From Bacillota bacterium (GTDB taxonomy: Bacteria > Bacillota_I > Bacilli_A > Izemoplasmatales > Hujiaoplasmataceae): a DNA stretch of 35,597 nt. Below, one piece after another: positions 18,376 to 26,958 of the stretch. The position numbers were made by a program, and so were the translations under genes. The stretch spans positions 1-35,597 of the forward strand of contig JAKPZU010000078.1 of the NCBI GenBank assembly GCA_029559915.1, in the 5' to 3' direction. Below the pieces are notes generated by a model, which was not told where the DNA came from, ran no database searches, and worked only from the letters and a program-made list of their open reading frames with translations. How positions within the stretch are numbered: position 1 is the stretch's first letter; each line of letters starts with the position of its first letter.

Positions 18376-19260
18376 ATGAGTTACAAATTAATCAGCGATT
18401 CCTGCGTCGATATCCCAGCTAGTTTGGCCAAAGAACTTGAATTGGAAATACTTCCATTAAAGGTTACCGTCAAAGGTAAAGAATATGCGAATTATCTTGA
18501 TAATCGTGAAATCAAGCCCGAAGAATTTTATAATCTTTTGAGAGAAGAAAATACAGCTTCAACGGCGCAATTGAACCCTAATGATTTTGTGGAAACTTTC
18601 ACGCCGTTTTTAAATGCTGGGCAAGACATTCTCTATTTAAGTTTTTCCAGTGCTTTGTCAGGAACCTATAATTCCAGTATCATTGCCAAGAAACAACTTT
18701 CGGAAGAGTATCCTGAACGAAATATCGTATGTTTGGATACCGCATGCGCTTCCATGGGTCAAGGTTTATTGGTAACTTTGGCTGCGAGAAAAAAACTTGC
18801 AGGAGAAAGCCTTGATGAAGTCAAGAATTATGTTGAGGGCATCAAATTGGATATATGCCATCTGTTCACGGTCAGTGATTTGGGACATTTGCGCAGAGGT
18901 GGTAGACTCTCTGCCAGTTCCTTGGTTTTAGGCAATTTACTGAACATCAAGCCACTGCTTCACGTTAATCTAAAAGGTGAACTTAAGGTTTACGGTAAAG
19001 CTAGAGGCAGATACAAATCCCTGAACAATCTAATTAGCAGAATGGAAGAAACTTTTGATAAAGATCGAAATGAGATCATCTATATCTCCCATGGCGATTG
19101 TTTGGAAGACGCCATTTATGTCAAAGACGCTTGTAAGGATAAGTTAGGATTAAAGGAAGAACAATTCCTGATAAATCATATCGGCCCAGTCATCGGCGCT
19201 CACTCAGGAGTCAACACCTTGGCCATCTTCTATATCGGTAACGAAAGAAACATTAAGTAG
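18376..19260 (+). CDS. DegV family protein
   Basis: MSYKLISDSCVDIPASLAKELELEILPLKVTV, LYLSFSSALSGTYNS, LGHLRRGGRLSASSLVLGNLLNIKPLLHV, HSGVNTLAIFYIG. Confidence 0.95.
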   Translation: MSYKLISDSCVDIPASLAKELELEILPLKVTVKGKEYANYLDNREIKPEEFYNLLREENTASTAQLNPNDFVETFTPFLNAGQDILYLSFSSALSGTYNSSIIAKKQLSEEYPERNIVCLDTACASMGQGLLVTLAARKKLAGESLDEVKNYVEGIKLDICHLFTVSDLGHLRRGGRLSASSLVLGNLLNIKPLLHVNLKGELKVYGKARGRYKSLNNLISRMEETFDKDRNEIIYISHGDCLEDAIYVKDACKDKLGLKEEQFLINHIGPVIGAHSGVNTLAIFYIGNERNIK

Positions 19261-19278
19261 AGATTTTTCTCTACTTTT
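19253..19278. repeat. Target-site duplication, left copy (contains degV stop codon and terminator hairpin)
   Basis: TTAAGTAGAGATTTTTCTCTACTTTT; AGTAGAG-ATTTTT-CTCTACT is a hairpin with T-run. Confidence 0.95.
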
Positions 19279-20934
19279 CAGAGTGTTGACAAAGTACCTT
19301 AGAAATAGGGTACTTTTTGTTTTAATGATAAACATTATAAAAGAGAGTATAGTTTAGTGAATAATGAAATAAATAAAAGCGCTAAAATTAGCGGACAAGC
19401 GAGACATTTAGCGATAAATATGGTATAATATAGTTGGTGATAGAGATGATAAGTAAAAAAGATGAACAATCAAGAAAAAATATTCAAATGATAGATATCG
19501 ATACCTTAGTACCGAAGAATCATTTGGTAAGACATATTGAAAAAGTAATCAACTTTGAATTTATAAGAGAGTATGTAGAAGATATGTATTCAATGGATAA
19601 AGGCAGACCATCAATCGATCCGGTTGTGTTGTTTAAAATTGTCTTTATCCAATTTTTATTTGGAATAAAGTCAATGAGACAAACAATCAAGGAAATTGAT
19701 GTCAATGTCGCATACAGATGGTTTTTGGGATATGGGTTTACTGAACCAATACCTAACTACTCTACATTTTCTCAGAACTACCGGAGAAGATTTGTCGGAA
19801 CTGATGTCTTTGAAAAAATCTTTAAACATATCTTGTCATCGCTAATAGAGAATGGACTTATAAAAGAAGACACTTACTTTATTGACTCTACCCATATAAA
19901 AGCTTATGCGAATAAAAGGAAAGTGGACACTGAATACATCGATGTAGATTATAATATTTACGCAAAAAACTTACATGAAGAAATTAATCGGCAAAGAGAG
20001 AAAGAGAATAAAAAGAGAATTGATTTTAATCAAAAGAAGAAAGTAGCTATAAGTAGGACTGATCCAGAAAGCGGAATGTTTCATAAAGGAGAAAAAGAAA
20101 AACAATTAGCGTATTCAGTCCAGACTGCAGTCGATGAAAACGGCTGGGTTATGGGCTGTAAGACGACAGCTGCCAGTGTAAACGACAATAATGCAGGTAT
20201 GGAATTCGTTGATGAACTAACAGATGAGTTCAAAGAAACTAAAGCAGTGGTGATGGATGCAGGATATACATCACCCCTCTTACAAGATATCTTATTAAGC
20301 AAAGGCATAATGCCTGTACTGCCATACAATAGACCTAAAGGAAAGAAACTAAGTAAAGAATCTGGAGAAGTTGAATTCACATATACAAAACACTATTTTA
20401 AATATGACGAAGTAAACGATTTATATCTTTGTCCATACTTAAAACAATTGACCTATAGAGGAATAGATTCACAAGGATATAAAGTATATCGCTCAAGAAC
20501 CAAAGACTGTAAAGACTGTCCATATAAACATAAATGTACCAATCAAAATACCAAGATCATCAGTAGGCACTTACTGGAATATACCAAGAAACAGAGTATG
20601 GAATTCAGATTGACTGATGAGGGTAAAGAGTTATACAAAAAGAGAAAATATACCATCGAGCGACTTTTCGCTCAATGTAAGATGAGTCATTGTTTAGGTT
20701 TTACTCTTTTAAGAGGTAAAGAGAAAAACCACAATCGTAACTTAATCATTTATAGTGCCGCTAACATTAAGAAGTTAGCGTTATTGGTTTGGAAATATGA
20801 GTTAGAAATAAGGAAGATATCTTCTCTTACACAAGCTTTTTTGACTAAAATTAGACGTTTTTTATTAGTTTTACTTAAAAATCAAAAAAACAACCTAGTT
20901 TTCATCAACTAAGTTGTTATTTGTCAACACTCTG
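19279..20934 (+). mobile_element. Complete IS1182-family-like insertion sequence, 1656 bp
   Basis: 15-bp perfect terminal inverted repeats CAGAGTGTTGACAAA...TTTGTCAACACTCTG; one full-length transposase; flanked by 26-bp direct repeats TTAAGTAGAGATTTTTCTCTACTTTT at 19253-19278 and 20935-20960. Confidence 0.95.
19446..20912 (+). CDS. IS1182-type DDE transposase
   Basis: IDIDTLVPKNHLVRHIEKVI, GRPSIDPVVLFKIVFIQFLFGIKSMRQTIKEI, YFIDSTHIKAYANK, DPESGMFHKGEKEKQLAYSVQTAVDENGWV, KDCKDCPYKHKC, RLFAQCKMSHCLGFTLLRGKEK. Confidence 0.95.
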   Translation: MISKKDEQSRKNIQMIDIDTLVPKNHLVRHIEKVINFEFIREYVEDMYSMDKGRPSIDPVVLFKIVFIQFLFGIKSMRQTIKEIDVNVAYRWFLGYGFTEPIPNYSTFSQNYRRRFVGTDVFEKIFKHILSSLIENGLIKEDTYFIDSTHIKAYANKRKVDTEYIDVDYNIYAKNLHEEINRQREKENKKRIDFNQKKKVAISRTDPESGMFHKGEKEKQLAYSVQTAVDENGWVMGCKTTAASVNDNNAGMEFVDELTDEFKETKAVVMDAGYTSPLLQDILLSKGIMPVLPYNRPKGKKLSKESGEVEFTYTKHYFKYDEVNDLYLCPYLKQLTYRGIDSQGYKVYRSRTKDCKDCPYKHKCTNQNTKIISRHLLEYTKKQSMEFRLTDEGKELYKKRKYTIERLFAQCKMSHCLGFTLLRGKEKNHNRNLIIYSAANIKKLALLVWKYELEIRKISSLTQAFLTKIRRFLLVLLKNQKNNLVFIN

Positions 20935-20960
20935 TTAAGTAGAGATTTTTCTCTACTTTT
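20935..20960. repeat. Target-site duplication, right copy
   Basis: Identical 26 bp immediately after the right IR. Confidence 0.95.
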
Positions 20961-21020
20961 TATTTTTATCAAACTTAAATAATGTTATAATTAATTAAAC
21001 TAACTAAAAACGAGGTTTAG

Positions 21021-21845
21021 ATGATGTATGAAATACTAGAAAAATTGGAACTGAATAAAGATGTCGATCTGTTCAAAATCAAGGCACCACTTGTCGCCAA
21101 GAATACAAAACCTGGTAATTTTGTAATCGTTCGTGTTGATAAACTTGGCGAAAGAATTCCTTTGACAATAGTGGAAAGCGATTCTGAATCAATTACGATA
21201 ATTTCTCAAAAAGTGGGATTTTCCACAAAATTGTTAAGTAAAAAGGAAAAGGGAGATTTTATTGAAGATGTGGTTGGTCCATTGGGTGAAGCCATCAAGA
21301 TTAAAAATATCAAGAACTTGATTGCGATTGCCGGTGGAGTCGGCGCAGCACCACTTTACCCACAACTTAAAAGTTATCACTCTAGCGGTACAAAAATTGA
21401 TCTTATAATCGGTGCTAAGGATAAAGAACATTTGCTGCTGATGGATAAATTTGCGGAAGTTTGTGAAAACATCTTCGTAACTACCGATGATGGTTCCGTT
21501 GGAAGAAAGGGGTTTGTCACAGAAGTCTTGAAAGAAAGACTTAAAGACAAGTCCTATGATTTTTCCATAACAATCGGACCTTTGATTATGATGAAAAACG
21601 TTCTTTTAATAAACAAAGACTATAACCTTCCTACCGATGTATCTTTGAATCCAATCATGATTGACGGAACCGGCATGTGTGGAAATTGCCGCGTCAGCAT
21701 CAATGGCAAAAATCATTTTGCCTGTGTTGAGGGCCCTGATTTTTCAGCTGAAGGGATTGATTTTGATGAATTGATCAGCCGACAAAGATATTATAAAGAT
21801 AAAGAACATGTCTGTAATTTAAGACTGGGTGAATCAGATGATTAA
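21021..21845 (+). CDS. FAD/NAD-binding [2Fe-2S] subunit (NfnA/SudB/PyrK-like) of an NADH-dependent ferredoxin:NADP+ oxidoreductase-type enzyme
   Basis: AIAGGVGAAPLYPQLK; DGTGMCGNCRVSINGKNHFACVEGPDFSAEGIDFDEL. Confidence 0.85.
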   Translation: MMYEILEKLELNKDVDLFKIKAPLVAKNTKPGNFVIVRVDKLGERIPLTIVESDSESITIISQKVGFSTKLLSKKEKGDFIEDVVGPLGEAIKIKNIKNLIAIAGGVGAAPLYPQLKSYHSSGTKIDLIIGAKDKEHLLLMDKFAEVCENIFVTTDDGSVGRKGFVTEVLKERLKDKSYDFSITIGPLIMMKNVLLINKDYNLPTDVSLNPIMIDGTGMCGNCRVSINGKNHFACVEGPDFSAEGIDFDELISRQRYYKDKEHVCNLRLGESDD

Positions 21846-23208
21846 ACGTACAATTATGCCAGTGCTTGATCCATCCATCAGAAATACTTCATTCTCCGAA
21901 GTGGCTCAAGGATATTCACTGAATCAAGTGAAAATTGAAGCCTCAAGATGTCTTGATTGTAAAAATCCTAGATGCGTGACGGCTTGTCCCGTCAATATTG
22001 ATATACCAAGATTCATCAAGTTAATTCTTGAAGATCGTTTTCGAGATGCATACTGCACAATTTATTCAGACAATATTCTTCCGGCTGTTTGCGGTAGAGT
22101 TTGCCCTCAAGAAAAACAATGTGAGGGTGCATGTGTTTTGGGAGTGAAGTTTGAACCAGTTGCGATTGGCGCTTTAGAAAGGTATCTGGGAGATTATAGT
22201 TTGGAACATAATGTCTTCCGACAAGAAATAATAATTGATAACGGTAAAAAAGTTGCGATTATCGGTAGTGGACCTGCAGGTCTTGCCTGTGCTGCACAAA
22301 TCAGGAGAATGGGTTATTCAACCGATGTCTATGAAGCTTTGCATGAATTCGGTGGAGTTTTAAAGTATGGCATTCCCGAATTCAGGTTACCTAAATCAAT
22401 TGTCGATACCGAAATTGATAGATTAAAATCTCTAGGTATCAACTTCTATAAAAATGTCATTATTGGAAAAACTTTGACTATCGAACAGTTGTTTAATGAA
22501 TTGAATTATCAAGCGATTTTTATCGGTTCAGGCGCTGGTCTTCCAAGTTCTCTCGGGATAAAGGGAGAGAACTTGAACGGAGTTTACTATGCGAATGAAT
22601 TTCTAACCAGAGTCAATCTCATGAAAGCGAATAATTTTCCATTTTCAGCTACACCGATAAAAGTCGGTGAAACCGTAGCGGTCGTTGGTGGCGGTAACGT
22701 AGCTATGGACGCAGCCAGAACCGCAAAAAGGCTCGGAGCAAAAAAAGTAATTATCATCTACCGCAGAGATATGGAATCATTACCAGCAAGGCTTGAAGAA
22801 ATTCATCATGCCGATGAAGAAGGAATTGATTTTATGCTTCTTCTCAATCCAGTTGAAATAATCGGCGAAAATTATGAAGTGAAATCAGTAAAATGTCAAA
22901 GAATGGTGTTGGGTGAACCAGATGAATCAGGCCGAAGAAAACCAATACCTATTGAAGAGTACGAAACAATTGACATCAATAATTTGATAGTCGCAATCGG
23001 TCAAAGTCCAAATCCGATAATCAAAAAATCAACTCCAAATTTGGAAGTTGACAAATGGGGTTGCATCAAAGTCAATGATTATCAAACATCTATTCCAGGG
23101 GTATTCGCAGGTGGCGATATCGTCACTGGAGCGGCTACAGTTATCTTAGCTATGGGTGCTGGAAAAACTGCTGCTTTTAATATCGATAAGTATATAAAGA
23201 CGCTTTGA
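21838..23208 (+). CDS. GltD-like FAD/Fe-S subunit (NfnB/SudA-like; glutamate synthase small-subunit family)
   Basis: ASRCLDCKNPRCVTACPVNIDIPRFI, CGRVCPQEKQCEGACV, IIGSGPAGLACAAQI, VGGGNVAMDAARTAKRLGA, GVFAGGDIVTGAATVILAMGAGK. Overlaps the preceding gene. Confidence 0.88.
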   Translation: MIKRTIMPVLDPSIRNTSFSEVAQGYSLNQVKIEASRCLDCKNPRCVTACPVNIDIPRFIKLILEDRFRDAYCTIYSDNILPAVCGRVCPQEKQCEGACVLGVKFEPVAIGALERYLGDYSLEHNVFRQEIIIDNGKKVAIIGSGPAGLACAAQIRRMGYSTDVYEALHEFGGVLKYGIPEFRLPKSIVDTEIDRLKSLGINFYKNVIIGKTLTIEQLFNELNYQAIFIGSGAGLPSSLGIKGENLNGVYYANEFLTRVNLMKANNFPFSATPIKVGETVAVVGGGNVAMDAARTAKRLGAKKVIIIYRRDMESLPARLEEIHHADEEGIDFMLLLNPVEIIGENYEVKSVKCQRMVLGEPDESGRRKPIPIEEYETIDINNLIVAIGQSPNPIIKKSTPNLEVDKWGCIKVNDYQTSIPGVFAGGDIVTGAATVILAMGAGKTAAFNIDKYIKTL

Positions 23209-23230
23209 GTTTTAAAAAGCGTCTTTTTTT
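23199..23230 (+). terminator. Terminator after the nfn-like pair
   Basis: AGACGCTTTGAGTTTTAAAAAGCGTCTTTTTTT. Confidence 0.85.
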
Positions 23231-23239
23231 AAAAAAATC

Positions 23240-23312
23240 ATGACAGGGTTGTCATAAACACTTGACAAAATAAAAAAATAGGAATAAAATAACATTATGA
23301 CAAGGTTGTCAT
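23240..23312 (+). promoter_or_regulatory. Promoter bracketed by two TetR-type operators
   Basis: ATGACA-GGGT-TGTCAT (23240-23255) and ATGACA-AGGT-TGTCAT (23297-23312) flank TTGACA (23262) - 17 bp - TAAAAT (23285). Confidence 0.85.
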
Positions 23313-23328
23313 AATTATGGAGGTCAAA

Positions 23329-23949
23329 ATGCCAAGTAAAACTTTCATCAATCTAGAAGCGGAAAAAAGGAAACGAATTGTTGATGCGACTGTTTTTGAG
23401 TTCGCTTCAAAACCCTATGAACAGGTAATGATTTCGGACATTATCAAAAAAGCAAAAATTCCTCGAGGAAGCTTTTATCAATATTTTATCGACAAGGAAG
23501 ACCTTTACATCTATATTATCGATGTGATAAAACAAGAAAAAATGACTTTCTTTGAATCAACTCTTAATAATTATAATGGTTTAAAATTCCTTGATTTAGT
23601 GAGAAAGCTCTATGAGGAAGGTGTCCAGTTCGCTCTAAAATATCCTAGATATGTCAAAATCATGGATTTTTTGATGAAGAATAAAAATCCATTATATGAT
23701 AAGATTATGGCCGAAAATGTGCTTTATGCCGAAAAAGTCTATGCAAATTTAATCGATCAAGATAAAGCCAAAGGTTATATTCGTGAGGATATAGATTCAT
23801 TGACCTTTGCAAAAATTATTGTTCAGTTGACAACCAATATTGCCGTTGAGGAACTTGATATCGATAATGAAGAAGAAAGCTTTAAAAGAATGTTGGAAAG
23901 AAATAATCAAATACTTAAAATCATCGAATATGGTGTGCTGAAAGGATAA
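23329..23949 (+). CDS. TetR/AcrR family regulator
   Basis: KRKRIVDATVFEFASKPYEQVMISDIIKKAKIPRGSFYQYFIDKEDLY; ATG 23329 with GGAGG RBS. Confidence 0.93.
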   Translation: MPSKTFINLEAEKRKRIVDATVFEFASKPYEQVMISDIIKKAKIPRGSFYQYFIDKEDLYIYIIDVIKQEKMTFFESTLNNYNGLKFLDLVRKLYEEGVQFALKYPRYVKIMDFLMKNKNPLYDKIMAENVLYAEKVYANLIDQDKAKGYIREDIDSLTFAKIIVQLTTNIAVEELDIDNEEESFKRMLERNNQILKIIEYGVLKG

Positions 23950-23953
23950 ATCT

Positions 23954-24817
23954 ATGTTTAAAGTTCAGAATTTAAAATTCCGTTACAAAAAGAATGATGA
24001 AGATGTTTTAAAAGGTATTAGTTTTGAAATTAAAGAGGGAGAAATCTTTGGCTTTTTAGGGCCTAGCGGCGCAGGAAAAAGCACAACACAGAAGATCATC
24101 ATTAAAATCCTGGAAGACTACCAAGGCAATATCTCCTATAAAGGTAAAGATTTAAAAGAATATAAGAATGATTTCTATGAAGAAATTGGTGTTAGTTTCG
24201 AGATGCCAATCCATTTCTCCAAAATGACAGCCATGGAAAATATTAATTTCTTCCTAAGACTTTATAAGGAAAACGCTGATGTCGAAGCCTTGATGAAACG
24301 AGTCGGACTTTGGGAAGACAGAAAAAAAATGGTAGGAGAGTATTCCAAAGGTATGAAGATTAGACTGAATCTTGTGAGAGCTTTAGTTAATAAGCCGAAG
24401 ATGCTGTTCCTGGATGAATCAACTAATGGATTGGACCCTACCAATGCCAAGATATTAAAAGACTTAATCAAGGAATTTCGTGAAGCTGGAGGGACTGTAT
24501 TCATTACTTCTCACATCATGGCTGACATCGACCAACTTTGTGACCGAGTCGCGTTTATAGTCAATGGTGAAATCAAGGAAATTGATTCTCCAAGAAATTT
24601 AAAAATTAGATATGGCAAAAAAGCCGTTACCGTCGAATACAAGGAAAACGGTGGTACCCAAAAGCAAGAGTTTCCTTTGCAGGAAATCGGTAAAAATAGC
24701 GACTTTATCAAATTGTTAGCTAACAAGGATATCGAAACGATTCATAGTGGCGAAACAACCCTCGAAGATATTTTCATCAAAGTGACAGGGGTGAAACTAA
24801 CCAATGAAGAACAATAA
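23954..24817 (+). CDS. ABC transporter ATP-binding protein
   Basis: Walker A GPSGAGKST, signature YSKGMKIRLNL, Walker B MLFLDESTNGLDP. Confidence 0.95.
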   Translation: MFKVQNLKFRYKKNDEDVLKGISFEIKEGEIFGFLGPSGAGKSTTQKIIIKILEDYQGNISYKGKDLKEYKNDFYEEIGVSFEMPIHFSKMTAMENINFFLRLYKENADVEALMKRVGLWEDRKKMVGEYSKGMKIRLNLVRALVNKPKMLFLDESTNGLDPTNAKILKDLIKEFREAGGTVFITSHIMADIDQLCDRVAFIVNGEIKEIDSPRNLKIRYGKKAVTVEYKENGGTQKQEFPLQEIGKNSDFIKLLANKDIETIHSGETTLEDIFIKVTGVKLTNEEQ

Positions 24818-25541
24818 ACTATTACTTCTTGTCAAAGGTGATCTATACCGTTTGAACAAGTACAATGTCTTCTTCATGAGCCTTTTAATTGCCTTGGCTT
24901 GGGGGTTGATTTTATACTTTGTCAACGCCGAAGTGTTCAACGCACTATTGCCTTTTATAATATTGACGGACGCTACTTTGATGAGTATATTTTATATTGG
25001 GTCAGTAATGTTCTTTGAAAAGAAAGAATCTACCCTTTCAACAATTCTCGTTACTCCAGTATCCAACCAAGAGATTATCTTATCAAAGGTTTTGTCAAAC
25101 ACTCTTCACAATCTCTTCTCGACAGCTTTGATAATTATCGCTTTCGTCTTTATCAAAGATACGGAAATTAATTATCTATTGATGCTTCTGGCGATAATTG
25201 TAGTCACTTCCGTTTTTACCAGTTGGGGATTATTGATATCTTATTTTCAAAAGGACTTTACGACCATGTTGACGAATATCATGGCTTTGATGTTTGTCTT
25301 CCTACTGCCAACCGCATTATATAGTTTCGGTGTTTTAAAATCCGCTATTTGGGAATATATCTTATTGATCAATCCAATACAGGCAGCCCAGGAAGTTATA
25401 ATGGGTGGTTTTAAGGGCATTACGCTTGATTGGCAATATTATTTCAGTTTGGGCTATCTACTCATTGGTGGATTTTTAAGTTATAAATTTCTTATCGTTC
25501 CGTATTTTAATAAATACGCCGCTTCGATAAGTGGAGTGTGA
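24804..25541 (+). CDS. ABC-2 type permease
   Basis: Six hydrophobic segments, EKKESTLSTILVTPVSNQEIILSKVLS. Confidence 0.88.
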   Translation: MKNNKLLLLVKGDLYRLNKYNVFFMSLLIALAWGLILYFVNAEVFNALLPFIILTDATLMSIFYIGSVMFFEKKESTLSTILVTPVSNQEIILSKVLSNTLHNLFSTALIIIAFVFIKDTEINYLLMLLAIIVVTSVFTSWGLLISYFQKDFTTMLTNIMALMFVFLLPTALYSFGVLKSAIWEYILLINPIQAAQEVIMGGFKGITLDWQYYFSLGYLLIGGFLSYKFLIVPYFNKYAASISGV

Positions 25542-26269
25542 TTTTTATGTTTAAAACAATTTTAAAATCGGAGCTCAAAAACATTTTCCGTGACAGCATG
25601 TACATATTCTTCATGGTCTATCCAGTTATAATGGGAGTCGCTGGATATTTCTTGGTACCATATCTTAGAGAAACACTCGCTCCAGGCAATATTATTCCAG
25701 AAATCACCGTCATGTTGTTCATCTTGATGACAGGCTATATGTTTGGCGCTTTGACTGCTTTTACGCTTTTGGATGATAAAGACGATAACGTCTTGATGAG
25801 CTTAAAGATAACGCCGGTGTCAGTAAAACTGTATGTGATATTTAAACTTGCGATCAGCTTCATCTTTGGATTTATTGCGACGTTGGTCATCATTCTTGCA
25901 ACTGACTTTTTGCCGGGTTCAAGTTTTTGGATCATCCTGATGATTTCGATTCTTGGAGCTTTGCAAGCTCCTGGAGTTGCCTTGATTGTCAATTCATTCG
26001 CCAATAATAAAGTCAGCGGCTTTGCAATCATGAAGATGAGCGGATTGATTTTGATGGTTCCGGTAATTGCCTTCTTTGTTCAGTCCTGGCAAGAAGTTTT
26101 CTTGATTTTCGCTCCAGGATTTTGGTCGGCTCGTTTGATTCAAATGGAACTGATAACTGCGCTTGAAACCAATTTTTCAGTTATGGTCTATTTTGTTTTT
26201 GGAGTGATTTACAATATTTTATTCACATATTTATTTATGAAATTATTTTCAAAAAGAAGTAATTTATAG
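25538..26269 (+). CDS. ABC-2 type permease
   Basis: Multi-TM; DDKDDNVLMSLKITPVSVKLYVIFK; overlaps the preceding permease. ATG 25547 is an alternative start. Confidence 0.85.
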   Translation: MIFMFKTILKSELKNIFRDSMYIFFMVYPVIMGVAGYFLVPYLRETLAPGNIIPEITVMLFILMTGYMFGALTAFTLLDDKDDNVLMSLKITPVSVKLYVIFKLAISFIFGFIATLVIILATDFLPGSSFWIILMISILGALQAPGVALIVNSFANNKVSGFAIMKMSGLILMVPVIAFFVQSWQEVFLIFAPGFWSARLIQMELITALETNFSVMVYFVFGVIYNILFTYLFMKLFSKRSNL

Positions 26270-26278
26270 GAGGAAATT

Positions 26279-26473
26279 ATGAGAGTATTGAGTATTATTT
26301 TAATTGTTTATGGTATCATTTGCTTCTTGATTGCAGCTCTTAGACCTACCTTCATCATGCAGAGTAAGAAGTTTCAGTTAATGGAAAAATACATTGGAAA
26401 ACTAGGAACAATTCTGTTGGTCTTGGGCTTTGGAATTGCGGCTTTAGTTGCAGGAATTCTCATCTACGAATAA
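26279..26473 (+). CDS. Small two-TM membrane protein, co-transcribed with the ABC exporter
   Basis: 64 aa, two hydrophobic segments, AGGAGG RBS just upstream. Confidence 0.7.
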   Translation: MRVLSIILIVYGIICFLIAALRPTFIMQSKKFQLMEKYIGKLGTILLVLGFGIAALVAGILIYE

Positions 26474-26479
26474 AAGATA

Positions 26480-26502
26480 AAGAGGTCAGTTGACCTCTTT
26501 TC
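26480..26502. terminator. Bidirectional terminator
   Basis: AGAGGTCAGTTGACCTCTTTTC. Confidence 0.75.
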
Positions 26503-26517
26503 TTTCTGTTTTATAAT

Positions 26518-26958
26518 TTAGTCTTTATTGAAGAAACTTATCTGTAAAAGTCTGATTTTGGTGCTTTCCTTAATGTCGCCGTCACTCTTTACATTAGCAA
26601 CTTTGATCCAATAATCAAGTGCAACTTCCAAGTGTTGTTTAACGTGGGCTGTAGCCAATAGATGACCTATGCTTCTCAAATAATTTTTCATCAAGTCATC
26701 ATGGTTTCTCGCTTTAGCGTGAATTATGAAAATCATTTTTCGAAGAGATTTAAGTTTCGTTCTTTCTTTGTTGTATCTTTCGAACTCATTAACTGCCATT
26801 TTGATAATTACATCTTTTTCATAATCGTAATCGATGTACAAAGAACAGTTATTAAGTAAAAAAATGCAATAATCATAAATTTCATTTTCAGTAAGATTTT
26901 CAATTTTCTCAACTAGTATTGTCCTTAAACTATCATCGTCAATAACCTTGATTTTCAT
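26518..26958 (-). CDS. Imm-5-like putative immunity protein (all-helical)
   Basis: C-terminal SIGHLLATAHVKQHLEVALDYWIKVA resembles the Imm-5 'gHaaAtaHv..H' motif; 4-nt ATGA overlap with upstream gene. Confidence 0.45.
   Translation of the reverse strand: MKIKVIDDDSLRTILVEKIENLTENEIYDYCIFLLNNCSLYIDYDYEKDVIIKMAVNEFERYNKERTKLKSLRKMIFIIHAKARNHDDLMKNYLRSIGHLLATAHVKQHLEVALDYWIKVANVKSDGDIKESTKIRLLQISFFNKD

Noticed and set aside
20081-20380. 99-aa ORF antisense in the IS transposase
   Set aside because: No evidence of coding; transposase frame explains the openness.
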